64,000 nucleotides of DNA from Limnanthes douglasii subsp. nivea (taxonomy: Eukaryota > Streptophyta > Magnoliopsida > Brassicales > Limnanthaceae), in assembly GCA_036936605.1 (NCBI GenBank), contig JAUPFV010000005.1:1105670-1169669 (forward strand). The letters run 5' to 3'. This document shows, in pieces, positions 12,400-23,831 of this stretch; position 1 is the stretch's first letter, and the number at the start of each line of letters is the position of its first letter. The notes under the pieces were generated by a model. It had not been told where the DNA came from. It did not search any database and worked only from the letters and a program-made list of their open reading frames with translations. A program made the position numbers and the translations under genes.

Positions 12400-13213
12400 T
12401 AAATCAAAATCATACCTTAAAATAATTTGGTTATTAATATTTTAAGTGTTGTAATTATTTCATAAACCAAATTTTTAAATATTACTTTTAAGGTTAAAAT
12501 GTTATTATTACATTTTGAATATTACTATTATGTTTTGGTTTTAAATATTAAAAGGGTTGATATTATGTTATCAACCAAAACCATATCTTATCATGTTAAA
12601 ATATTACAAGTTTTATGGTTATAATTTTAATACTGCATTTTGAATATTATTATTGTGACTTGGTTATAAATAATAGTAGTGTTATTATTTTTTAAACCAG
12701 CATTATACCTTATGATGGTAAAATATTACAAGTTATATGGTTGTCATTTTATTTACATTTTGATTATTATTATTCTGTTTTGGTTTTAAATATTAAATGT
12801 GTTGATATTATGTTATAAACCAAAATCATATCTTGTCATGTTAAAATATTATGAGTTTTATGGTTATAACTTTAATATTACATTATAAATATTATTAGTA
12901 TGACTTGGTTATAAATAGTAGTAGTGTTGTTATTATTTTTTAAACCAACATTATACCTTATGATGATAAAATATTACAAGTTATATGGTTGTCATTTTAT
13001 TATTACATTTTGATTATTATTGTGATTTGGTTATAAATATTAAAAGTGTTTGTTATTATCTTTTAAACCAAAATCATATTTTATCATGGTAAAATATTAC
13101 AAGTTATATTGTTATAACTTTAATATTACATTTTGATTATTATTGTGATTTTGTTTTAAATATTACAAGTGTTGTTATTTTTTTTTTTACAAAAATCATA
13201 TCTTATTATTATT
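12400..13213. repeat. ~123-bp tandem repeat array
   Basis: The marker AAACCA(A/G)(A/C)AT(C/T)ATA recurs at 12572, 12694, 12817, 12942, 13065 and about 13188, spacings of 122-125 bp. Shorter or broken units lie at 12401 and 12464. Alternate units resemble each other more (a TATCTTATCATG type and a TACCTTATGATG type), so the array looks dimeric. It is AT-rich and abuts the broken edge of the copia at 13214. Confidence 0.82.
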
Positions 13214-13367
13214 TGACAAGATTTCTTGATCACAAAAAAATTGTGAATTCACTTGACAACATTTCACCTCCTCTATCTGATCTAAGAATTTTTAACTTGT
13301 TACCGGACTTCAAATTCAACTCCAACCTTCCACTTCTTGAAAATCATAAAGCAGTAATTCTTCTACC
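13214..13367 (-). pseudogene. copia integrase fragment (left part of a split element)
   Basis: The minus-strand reading continues the integrase started at 23832-24214 once the inserted gypsy element is set aside. The part beyond the insertion reads LKSGNKLKILRSDRGGEM and SSEF, the second integrase motif. The copia ends at about 13214 against the tandem array. Confidence 0.75.
13363..13367. repeat. left target-site duplication CTACC
   Basis: CTACC directly precedes the left LTR and is repeated exactly after the right LTR at 23832-23836. A 5-bp duplication is usual for Ty3/gypsy integration. Confidence 0.92.
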
Positions 13368-13660
13368 TGGTATGAAATAAAGTTGGATTAAGAGAATCAA
13401 GAACACAAGTCTTCACAGAGAGAGATTTCAGTAGTCAAAGTAGTATTGCACTTCTGATTATTTCATGAGTGTAACTGTCTTTGCCAGCCTCTATAAATAG
13501 GCCAGGTGAATCAGTTACAAAAACGGTTACATGAGTTAATATTTACAACTTAGTCCCTATATTTCTTATATAAATTTAATCTTGCCTTATATTTGTAGAA
13601 CTTATCAATCTAGTCCTTACTAATTACATTTAGGCCCTCGAAGAATATCTTTCCTTATCA
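13368..13660 (-). repeat. 3' LTR of the gypsy element
   Basis: Begins TGGTATGAAATAAAG and ends TTTCCTTATCA on the plus strand, so it has TG...CA ends. It is 293 bp, the same length as the right LTR, with three substitutions between them (CAGGTG/CATGTG, AAATTT/AAACTT, ATATCT/ATATAT). Confidence 0.96.
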
Positions 13661-13672
13661 GTAGCCCCCCTA
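13661..13672 (-). promoter_or_regulatory. polypurine tract of the gypsy element
   Basis: The minus strand reads AGGGGGGCTAC directly before the 3' LTR, the expected place and composition for plus-strand priming. Confidence 0.75.
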
Positions 13673-14056
13673 GTTCTTATACAAACAATTTATAAGAACT
13701 ATTCGCTCCTCGAACTTTACCTCGAGTAAATACAACTCTCTTCACTTTATCTCTTCATTATGATTGAACTCAATGATCTGTGACTTCTCTTCGAATTTAT
13801 TAATAAGTGCAAACAGATTTCCCAATCGCTTCGAACTTTCCAACTTGAAGTATAGCCTCGCCTCCACTTCGAATATTATTACTAGAAACATAGTTTTGCT
13901 GATACTTCGAAATCTCTGATCCCTACTTGATAGATTGATTAGACCTTTAATAGTAGACCTATGACACTACACGTTTTCTTTTCGTTTCACATTCCACCCA
14001 ATGAGAGAAACTCACTGGTTTTGCCTCTCCATATTCTCAACGTCACTCCTTTAACC

Positions 14057-14064
14057 TATAAATA
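14057..14064 (+). promoter_or_regulatory. TATA box of the antisense gene
   Basis: TATAAATA lies 176 nt upstream of the ATG at 14240 and is followed by a CT-rich leader with CTTCATC and TCTTC repeats, typical of a plant 5' UTR. The same box is kept in the diverged relic at 7805-7812. Confidence 0.7.
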
Positions 14065-14239
14065 CCCAACTCTTCATTCACTAAGAACTTTTTAGAGAAA
14101 TCTCTTCTTGAACCATCTTCAACCTGTTCTTCATCTTCATCCTATTCTTCAAGCCATCTTCAACCTGTTCTTCATAAACCTTTAAATCACTTCATCTTTT
14201 TCATCCACCAAAGCAACCTCTCAGATCAATACCCATTGT

Positions 14240-17042
14240 ATGAGAAGATATCCAAAATACAAAAGATCTAAACCCAGAAAACCAGTAAAATCAAAGAAAC
14301 CTCTCTTTCGTGGTTCTAGTAACCAAGTATTCGGTGCCTACGATTATCTTTGTATTTCACAAAGAGCTAAAGAATACAAGTCTGCTGGGTTGATCTACAA
14401 CGGTCCTCATTCTTCTTCTACCACTTTTAAATATGGTAACTTCGACCCCAACCTTGCCACTTCGTCTTCACCCTTAGCTTCAAACCCAGAAATCAAGAAA
14501 CTTTTCCTCCTCGAAATCAACCTACTTCTCCATTGCTAAGACCTCATCGAAAATCTAAAGTTGTTACTTTAGACAAACCACCAACTGATAAAAAACCACA
14601 ACCCAAATCACCTGTCCTTCAACCCAATTCACTCCCTCCTCAATTCGAGGCTATCAAAGTTAAACGTGCCAAAAGATCACCCTTTCTAGCAATGGGTGAA
14701 GAAGCAGAAACCTCTTCTCCTCCCCCACAAGAAGTGGTTGACACTACACCAGAAAGTAGTCAACCAATTCTTGTGACTCAAGCAGAAACTCAAATCCGAA
14801 GTCGCTCTAACGAAGTCACTGATGAAGATAACAACAAAGACGATTCTGAAGCCACTGAATCTGATGCCGAAGAGGAATCCGAGGCTGACGGTGTGGTTCC
14901 TCCAAAACAGATTCGAGGGAAGAAACCTCTCATTACACTCCCCGAGGACGTTGCTGCCTTGGTTCAAGAAAATCTTAAATCACTTTCTCCTCGGTACATT
15001 CTTGCCTTAAAGAATGTATCCTACACTTACTACCTCGAGTCAGAGAAAGAGAAGCTAAAAAAACTATGGGGATTAACCGATAATATGACTCTTCGACTAC
15101 CAGTAGAAGGAGAGACACCTCTAAACTGTCAGAAAGATGAGTTGGTAGTCTACCCTGAGCTCTTCAACTGGGGACTTCGGTTTCCCCTTGATCCGATGAT
15201 AGTGAGGTACTTCGAAATCCATAGATTGTGTCCAACACAAGTCACTCCCAACCTGCTTTTCACTTTATTCTCAGCAATCATGGTGTCGAGGTTGGGAGGC
15301 ATTCCCCTCGAAATCGAGGACTTCATCTCAATAACCAAAGTTTCGAATGGCCCAGTCTTGCCGTTTTATTACCTAACTCTAGAGGATGATTTAAAAATTG
15401 TCGATGACCTCCTCGAAGCTGATAAGTTCTGGAAGCAAAGATTCGTTTTCTTATCAGGAGCTTGGGAAAACGGCAAAGAGATTTGCGATGCCAATCCCTC
15501 AAAACTCACCCTTACTTGGAGAGATAGCAGTAAGTAACACCTCCTTTTTTTTTACTTAGCCAAATTAATCAAGTTTATTTATCTAACTGTTTATCTCCTC
15601 TTTTTCTTAGAAATTCTGAGGCGATTTAAGAGTCGTCGAAAAGAAGCCAAGGTCATCTTCCAACAAATGGCTGAGTGGGCAGAAAAGTCTTGGGGAAATG
15701 GCTTTCACTCAGCCTTTGAGCCGATCAACTTCGTCAACAGCCATCTCTGGCGTATATCCTTAGGGGCTGACTTCCCTCAAGATCCGTTGATCCCCCCGGA
15801 TCCTATCCTAGCAGTTCAGAGGATACTTGCACCAGATGGGAAATGCTATCTTCCGACCCGGAATCGAAGTGACAGCCACCTACCATTGAAAAAGAAGGGG
15901 AAGCAAACCCTCAAAAAACCCAAAACAATCAAGGCTAAGCCTTCCAACACCTCCAAGACTTTAGGAAAGCGAAAAGCATCTGCACCTCAGCTTCCCCCCA
16001 TTTCCGAAGAAGACGAACCTGTTCTGAAAAAGAAAAAGGACAATTCTCCAAAGAAGAAAAAAAAAGCAAGTCCAGCACGCCAAAGAAAAAGAACGAGGCT
16101 GATATACTAGAGGAAGTACTAGCTTCTGAGGTGCACGGGAAAACTTTTATCGAAGAAAACCCTGATGGAGGACTGACACTAGGAGATAATCAAGTAGACG
16201 ATTACCTCAACCTCGAAAACTTCAATTCAAGCGGGGATTTTGCATTTACTGGCAATGATTCCCAACCTACCAATTTTACTCCATCAACTTCTACTGGGGC
16301 TGCTATGGCTTCGACATCTAACGCCATCGTTCCCGTTCATCACCAAACAACAATCTTTCCTAATTCAGACAAATCCGATGAGGTAGCTTCGATCCTTCAT
16401 CCTTTTGAGAATTTAAGTGCTGCAGCCAATAAATTATATGAAGATATAAAAAATTCACACGCACAATTGGAGCTTCTTGCACAAAAATTGATCAAGAGCA
16501 AAAAAGAAATAGAGTCTGAAAAGACTTTGAAAAATGAGGCACTCCAGAAATTCGAAGCTGAGAGAGAAAAGCTTCTTAAAGAACATAAAGAAAAAGTCGA
16601 AGCTCTGGAGACTTCTCATCGACTAGCTCTTGAAGACCTGAATTCTCGACATTCCAGTACTATCTCCGAGGCAGAGAAAAAAGCTTCCGATGCTGAGAAA
16701 CTTATTAAAGAAGCTCAGGAGAAGCTGGAGAATTGCCAAACTCAGTTGACCACTCTTCGAACAGGATTCGAGGAAGAAAAGAATGCTGCCATCAAAAAGG
16801 CCGAAGCCGCCGTTGGTTCTTTAATGCTTGAAGGTATCAAGAAAGCTCAAATTGATACAGCTATTCAACTTCTTCGAGAGGTTCATGCTGCCTGTCCAAG
16901 GCTGGATCTATCGGATCTTTGGAAACAAGTTCCTGAAGAAAGCCGCCCGAGGGAAGCATTCGAGGTGCCACCAAGCTCCTCAGAAGAAGAAGAAGAAGCT
17001 TCAGAAGAAGGGTCATCGGAAGAAGAAGAAGAAGATGCCTAA
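14240..17042 (+). pseudogene. antisense extra gene (aORF) of the Tat-like element, with one intron
   Basis: The gene lies on the strand opposite to gag-pol. Part 1 (14240-14539) is basic. Part 2 (14533-15529) has an acidic spacer and a globular region, PEDVAALVQENLKSLSPRYI to YPELFNWGLRFPLDPMIVRY and LCPTQVTPNLLFTLF, that resembles the 'putative gypsy-type transposon' domain (Transposase_28-like). A GT-AG intron of 81 nt (15530-15610) joins in phase to part 3 (15611-16110), which ends in lysine-rich, nuclear-signal-like tracts. Part 4 (about 16062-17042) is a long coiled coil with an acidic tail. Parts 1/2 and 3/4 are in different frames. The second shift is at a poly-A run near 16055-16065, so each is probably one indel. 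Proteins of this class have no proven function. It is convergent with gag-pol. Confidence 0.75.
15530..15610 (+). other. 81-nt GT-AG intron in the antisense gene
   Basis: The donor GTAAGTAAC and acceptor TTTTTCTTAG flank a T-rich 81-nt stretch. Removing it keeps the reading frame open from ...LTLTWRDS into KILRRFKSRRKEAK. Without splicing the frame stops at once. Confidence 0.75.
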
Positions 17043-17201
17043 TAGACTAGGCAGTTTGTTTTTTGTGATGTTTGTTTTTTGTGTATTTGGTTAAGTACTT
17101 CTCCCTTTTTTTGTAAACTTCGTATTTTATCCAACGAACAAGCCACTTCCTTTTTTTTATATCTTAAACTTCTGGTATACTTATTCAAACTTGTTATTTC
17201 T

Positions 17202-17439
17202 AAAATTAGATGCACTCATAAGTCGTGGCACCTCGAAAATTATATGCACTCATAAGACGTGGCACCTCGAAAATTAGATGCACTCATAAGACGTGGCACC
17301 TCGAAAATTAGATGCACTCATAAGACGTGGCACCTCGAAAATTAGATGTACTCATAAGACGTGGCACCTCGAAAATTAGATGCACTTATAAGACGTGGCA
17401 CCTCGAAAATTAGATGCACTTATAAGACGTGGCACCTCG
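17202..17439. repeat. seven tandem copies of a 34-bp unit
   Basis: Exactly 238 bp, 7 x 34. The unit starts AAAATTAGATGCACTCATA and ends GACGTGGCACCTCG. Copies 3 and 4 are identical and copies 6 and 7 are identical. Six of the seven units contain ACGTGGC and one has TCGTGGC. The array sits between the converging 3' ends of the antisense gene and gag-pol, a region known to expand into tandem repeats in Tat-lineage elements. Confidence 0.95.
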
Positions 17440-17675
17440 AAAATTTGGTTGTTTCTTCAAAGCTATTGCTTCGGAAAAATATTCTTGGTTAACTTTCAAA
17501 GATGATCAATCTTTGCCAAGTCACCAAAATAATAAATCACCCATTAGTAAACAACCAATGGCCAAAAGAAATTTTATTAAAAAATTCAATATTAACCAGA
17601 CACCTCGTTAAAACCTTTCTGGGCCAACAGATAAGGAAAGAGTATGTCTCTTTTACAAAAATTCGAAGTTTGGTT

Positions 17676-20600
17676 TCACTCACAGTACAACTTCAAATGC
17701 TCTACATTCCAAGGATGTTTGAGCATCCTCCCCTCTCGATCAGACAACCTGTAGGAACCTGGCTTGACCTTCATTTTGACTTCGTAAGGACCTTCCCAAT
17801 TCGGAGCCAATTTTCCGAGGTGTTTGTCCCTAGTATGAAGAAATACTTTTCGTAACACTCGATCGCCAATTTTGAATTCTCTCCTCTTAACTCTAGCATC
17901 GTACCTGCTTCTCATTAATGTTTGATAATGGACCACATTCAAATGTGCTTTGACCCTTTTTTCCTCTAACAAATCAAGCTCAACCCTTCTAGCTTCATCA
18001 TTATCCACATCGGAATATCGTAGTAATCTATAAGAAGGCAATGTAGATTCAGCAGGGCACACAGCATCCATTCCATATACCAAAGAAAAAGGAGTCTCCT
18101 TCGTAGCCTCTCTTGGGGTTATTCTATATGCCCACAACACCTCTTGAAGATAATTTGGTCATTTCCCTGCTGCTCCTGCCAAGTTTTTCTTCAAGCCATC
18201 CAAAATAGATCTATTTGTAACTTCCACCTGTCCATTTACCTGGGGGTGGAAAGGAGTAGAAAAACATTGCTGTATCCCTTTCGAAGAGTAAAAAGAGTCC
18301 ATTTCCTTGTTATTAAATTGAGGACCGTTGTCCGTCGTTATTTTTCGAGGAACGCCAAAACGGTAGCAGATGTTACTTTGAATAAACTTGATTACATCCT
18401 TAGCCTTTGTCCCAGCTAAGGGTTCTGCTTCTGCCCACTTCGAAAAATAGTCAACCGCAACAATAATCATCTGTCTTCCACCAGAAGCCATAGGTAATGG
18501 TCCTACTAAATCAATCCCCCATCTGTCGAAAGGAACCGCCTCTGAAATTGTCATTAGTGGTACTGCTGGTTTGTGTATTAAATTTGCAAACCTTTGACAA
18601 GTATCACAGCCTCGAACTAAAAACTTGGCATCTTGCAAAATGGTAGGCCAATAATACCCTTCCAACAATACCCTACGCGTTAAAGCTTTGAATCCACAAT
18701 GAGCTGATCCATCCCCATCATGCAGCTCGGACATAATGTTTTGAGACTCTTGCTTGCTTAAACATCGTAGCAAAGGTTTCGATGCAGACCTTTTGTACAA
18801 TACCCCATCCAATACCACATAGCCAAGAGCTTTATACTTTATCTTTTTGAGCAAGTGTTTGTCAAGAGGTAATATTCCCTTCGAAATAAAGTTTAACAAG
18901 TCAAATCTCCAATCTCCTCGAGTGCACATCAGATCATTTACCACCTCATTAACAACTTCACACTGCTCAGAATTCGATACGATTGAAGGCGATGGTTATG
19001 TCATGATCCATGGATATTCTTCAGAGTAAGCCATTGTTGCCAAAGAATCAGCCATTGTGTTGCTACCTCTTCGAATATGCTCCACTTCGACATTTTCAAA
19101 CTATGCCATCATTCCTCGTAGCTCTTGTAAGTACAAAACCAAACGTTCCTTTTTAGCTTCTGATACTCCTTTAACATGGTTAACTACCAACTGCGAATCT
19201 GTTTCCAAGCGCACAAATATTGCTCCACAAATCTTTGCTAACCGTAATCCTGCTAGCACAGCTTTGTATTCAGCTTCGTTGTTCGAAGCATGAAATCCAA
19301 ATTTTATAGCTTGAAACATAAATTCCCCTGTTGGTGCCACCAATTCAACTCCTGCACTCGACCCTTTATTACTGGATCCCCCATTAGTTCGTATCGTCCA
19401 CGTCGGATTCACGTTCACCTTTTCACCATCTTTCTCTTCGGATCTGCTTGAGTGAAACTCAACCAAGAAATCTGCTAAGGCTTGAGCTTTGATAGCTGTT
19501 CGAGGAGAGAATAACACATCGAAATCTCCTAATTCTACAGACCACTTAGTCATCCTTCCTGAGATGTCTGGCTTTTGCAACACATTTTTTAATGGATACG
19601 ATGTTCGAACCACAATCGTATGTGCTTGGAAGTAAGGGCGCATTTTTCTCGCTGCCACTACTATACACAGTGTCAATTTTTCGAGCTTCAGATAGCGTTT
19701 CTCAGCATCAACCAAACTTTTGCTGACATAGTAGACAGGCTTCGAAATTCTCGTATCTTCACTGACCAGAACTGCACTCACTGCATAATCCGATACTGCT
19801 ATATACAAAAATAACTGCTCACCCTTTCGAGGCTTTGACAATATTTCAGGAGAGGACAAAAGTTTTTTGATCTTCATAAAAGCTTCTTCACAATCCGAAG
19901 TCCACTCAAAATTATTAGGTCTACGTAGCACCTGGAAAAAAGGCAAGCACTTATCTGAAAAACGAGAAATGAATCTGTTCAAAGCTGCTAACCTGCCCGT
20001 CAACATTTGCACTTCTTTGATATTCCGAGGTGAAGACATCGATATCAGAGCCTTCAATTGTTCTGGATCCACTTCGATTCCTCTTTCACTAATCATGTAC
20101 CCCAGAAACTTGCCAGATCGAACTCCAAATGTACATTTTTATGGGTTCAACTTCAATTGTATGGCTCTGAGATTCAAAAACGTCTCTTCCAAATCATCAA
20201 TGTGTTCATCATCACTTTTTCTTTTAACAAGCATATCATCGATGTACACTTCGATATTTCTCCCTATTTGTGAAGCAAACGCCTTATTCATCAGCCTCTG
20301 ATATGTTGACCCAACATTTTTTAATCCGAACGACATCACTCTATAGCAGTGCAAACCTCTGTCAGTGATAAAAGTCGTGCTTTCTTCATCATCTGGATTC
20401 ATTCGAATCTGATTATATCCCGAAAATGCATCCATAAATGTCAAGATTTTATTTCCCGAAGTGGAAACCACTAACTGATCGATTCGAGGCACTGGAAAAG
20501 GATCTTTTGGACAGGCTCTATTCAGATCTGTGAAGTCCACGCACATTCGCCATTTTCCGTTCTTCTTTTTCACCACCACAGGATTAGCCGTCCACCTCGG

Positions 20601-23411
20601 ATAATTGGCTTCCCTGATATGCCCCATCTTATATAGTCGATCCACCTCAACAACTATGGCCTCGGATTTTTCCAACGAAAAAGCTCTTCTTTTTTGAATT
20701 ATCGGTTTGATCTTCGGATCCACCGCCAAGCTATGACATATGATATCACTTGGGACCCCCACTACGTCTTCGGGCCTCCAAGCAAATACATCCAAATTCT
20801 CAGACAAAAATTTCAACAATTTTTCCCGCATTGATAAAGATAACAGAGTCCTGATTCGAAGTACCCTGCCATTACTGAAAACATATTCTTCTGTTTTTTC
20901 ATTTACCACCACAGAACTCGGGGTTGACCTCGGATCATCAATTCCCTCATCTGTGCCACCAGAAGTCAGCCCCCCAAACTGCTAATTCTCCATCGGATCA
21001 TCAGTATTTTTGCCTCGTAATCTAAACGCAGCAGCGTAACACTCTCTTGCCACCTTTTGATCACTTCGAACTACACCGATTCGATCCTCGATCACATACT
21101 TCAAACACTGGTGGACCGTAGAGACTACAGCATACATTTTAGCCAGCCACGACCTTCCAAAAATAGCATTGTAGCTCGATGGGCAATCCACCACTACAAA
21201 AAGCACTTGTACTTTCTTTTTGAAAGGTCCCTTTCCCAAAGAAATCTGTCCCTCGAATTCTCCTATCACATTTGCCGTTGCACCAGTAAACCCAATGATA
21301 GTTCTCTCTGACCTTTCTATTCGAGGTGGAGTGGTTAATCTATCATATGTTGACTTGAAAAGTACATTGGCAGAGCTCCCTGTATCAATCAACACTCGTC
21401 GAATCTCCACCCCGCAGACTTCTGCTCCTATGACCACTGCATCTTCATGTGGCCCAGTAATCACCCTCAAATCATCCCCATCGAAAATTATAAAGGGCAC
21501 ATCCTTCTTGTTGCTTAGATGTGCCGATGCTCCTCCTTCAATTTGACGCGTTAAATTCACTATATGCCTCTTCCTCGAATTATTAGTGTTGTTAGTCATT
21601 GAATCTCCCCCGAATATTGTCAGCGATTCAAAGAAGGCACACCAATCTTTAACACGTCCTTGACGCATCGGCTCATCTATTGACATTAACAATAGTCGAC
21701 TAGGGTCTGGGTCGACATATTCCGAAGCCACATCAAAGTCGTCACCTGCAGCATCTAAAATCATCAGTGCAGTTTTCTGCTTAGAATTAGGATTACCAAT
21801 TTTCGGAGCTGCAGCTTTAGCATTCTTCCTGACATATTCCAGCAACTTTCCATTTTCTATCAAAATCTGCATCTCCTTCTTTAAAGCAATGCAATCATTT
21901 GTATCATGGCCAATATCATCATGATACCTGCAGAACTTATTATTGCGCTCCTCTCTTGGCCTGTTGATCGCTGGTGGCTTTCTAAAATTTATTGTTCCCC
22001 TTGTTTTCTCATATATCGAAGCCACACTTTCAGTCAGATCCGCATAATAATCTGGCCTTACCCACACATTCGATCTGGATCTAAACTGTTGCTGATTATT
22101 AGAATTGTGTTGATTATATCCCCCTTGATCCGAGCTTGAAGCTCCTCGGTTAGAAACATTTTGATTACTCCTCGGACGCGATTAGTTGTTATTCAAAGTG
22201 TTAGCTTGGCCATTCCCTTTCTGAATAGTACTGCCTCCTCGGACTCGCGTCGACTCCTCGACCTTGATCTGATCCTCGACTTGAGCCATGAGAGCTCCAA
22301 ATGTTAACGCCCTACGCCTCGTAGTCTCATCTGCTAAATCCCCGGGCAACAATCCTTGTCTAAATGCTGTCATAGCCACACTTTCTTCACAATCATCTAA
22401 TTCAGCTTTTGTTGATACAAATCTTTTAGTGTAGTCCTTTAACTTCTCTCCCACAGCCTGTTTACATTGTATTATTGTATCTCCATTAGCCCTCATTTCT
22501 TTACTTCCCACAAACTGTCTTCGGAAAGCTGTGTAGAAGCCTCTAAAATTTGCAATTGACTCATTAGGAATCTTGTTGTACCATTTTAGTGCAGTTCCCT
22601 TGAATGTCTGAGAGAACGCTCTACACACCAATTTATCGTCGTCTTCGAAATTAGTCATGTTGTTTTTGAATTGTTCTATATGATCATCAGGATCTTGAGT
22701 CCCATCAAACTTGTCAATTTTGGAAATGTCAAACCTCCTCGGAAGCGGCACTAATCTAATCTCCCTGATCAATGGTGAGTCCCTCCAGTTGACTCCTTGA
22801 ACATATTGATCCTCGTTTCTCATCCCCACAGTAGCATATAAGCTTGACTCACCTTCATATTTCCGAGGTGAATACTTCCGAGGCGAATACTTCCGAGGTG
22901 AATATACTTGCCTTTCTTTCTTTTGCCTCCCTTCCTTATTCACCTTAGCTGACCTGAGCTCACGTTCTGCTCCTCTTGAACGGCCTCGAGAATGCTCGTA
23001 CCTCGGCGTTTCATCTGACTCCGAATTTTCGAAATCCTCTTCATCACTAGAGTTCACATACTGTCGTTTCTGAAACTTTTCTTTCCTCTTTATTCCGCTA
23101 TACTCTTTTTTTCGCTCAAAACGTGCTTTACGTTGCTCATATCGAATGTCGCCATCGTCCATTGACTGGTCTGACTGATCATCCTGATCGCCCCTCGCTA
23201 TTTTAGACCTAAGTCTAGCTCCATCACTATTTTCCTTCTTTTTCACCAATTCGTCAAGCTCTGCCACCTTCCTTATCATCTCATTCATTTTACCTTCAAA
23301 ATCGAATTGGTTTGATTAAGTCGGAATCGATTTACCTGCCTCTTGCAGATCGGACTTCAGTGTTTCCATAGCCTTTCGAACAGACGGATTGTCACCTTCC
23401 TCTGAATTCAT
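17676..23411 (-). pseudogene. Ty3/gypsy gag-pol polyprotein, one frame with seven stops
   Basis: A single frame of 1,911 codons from ATG 23411 to a final TGA at 17676, with no frameshift. In order: gag with a charged N-terminus and retrotransposon gag core; a CRYHDDIGHDTNDC zinc motif (~494); protease DTGSS (~676); reverse transcriptase with FVDD-type YIDD (~1056); RNase H; a second RNase H (~1340-1470); and integrase with HHCC finger (CDTCQRF) and catalytic D1634, D1694, E1730, spacing D-35-E. Internal stops: 23316-23318, 22182-22184, 20982-20984, 20139-20141, 19101-19103, 18996-18998, 18159-18161. Several fit C-to-T changes of CAA, CAG or TGG codons. The second RNase H has Asn in TNGGSS where Asp is usual. 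It cannot make a full polyprotein without suppression of stops. Confidence 0.92.
22861..22905 (-). repeat. 15-bp coding minisatellite in gag
   Basis: Three tandem 15-bp units encode a repeated YSPRK/KYSPR peptide in the basic, disordered part of gag. The units differ by one base each at most. Confidence 0.85.
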
Positions 23412-23521
23412 CTTCAATCAGCGAAAAACTAAACAAAATATGAAGATTCGAACGAAAAACTTTGCAAAACGAAAACTCGAGAGTCGATTTATGATCTGTT
23501 GATCAAGGTATCTTCGCCCCC

Positions 23522-23538
23522 TCCTTCTAGCGCCAATT
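23522..23538 (-). promoter_or_regulatory. primer-binding site of the gypsy element
   Basis: Beside the 5' LTR the minus strand reads TTGGCGCTAGAAGGAGGG. TGGCGC...GGAGGG strings in this position are common in plant Ty3/gypsy elements. I do not assign the tRNA. Confidence 0.65.
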
Positions 23539-23831
23539 TGGTATGAAATAAAGTTGGATTAAGAGAATCAAGAACACAAGTCTTCACAGAGAGAGATTTC
23601 AGTAGTCAAAGTAGTATTGCACTTCTGATTATTTCATGAGTGTAACTGTCTTTGCCAGCCTCTATAAATAGGCCATGTGAATCAGTTACAAAAACGGTTA
23701 CATGAGTTAATATTTACAACTTAGTCCCTATATTTCTTATATAAACTTAATCTTGCCTTATATTTGTAGAACTTATCAATCTAGTCCTTACTAATTACAT
23801 TTAGGCCCTCGAAGAATATATTTCCTTATCA
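23539..23831 (-). repeat. 5' LTR of the gypsy element
   Basis: 293 bp, 290 identical to the 3' LTR. The plus strand includes CTCTATAAATAGG. Followed by the right target duplication CTACC (23832-23836). Confidence 0.96.

Larger units (their letters stand above)
13368..23831 (-). mobile_element. complete Tat-like Ty3/gypsy LTR retrotransposon
   Basis: A 10,464-bp element bounded by two 293-bp LTRs and a CTACC duplication. Order in element orientation (minus strand): 5' LTR 23539-23831, PBS, gag-pol in one frame, 7 x 34-bp repeats, an antisense gene on the opposite strand, polypurine tract, 3' LTR 13368-13660. A second, archaeal-type RNase H domain and an antisense extra gene before the 3' LTR are known features of the Tat lineage, including Grande- and Retand-like elements. 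The LTRs differ at 3 of 293 positions, so insertion was recent. Gag-pol has seven in-frame stops, so this copy would need proteins from elsewhere to move. Confidence 0.95.

Noticed and set aside
17202..17439. Regular 34-bp repeats resembling a CRISPR array
   Set aside because: The copies are directly contiguous with no unique spacers and lie inside a plant retrotransposon.
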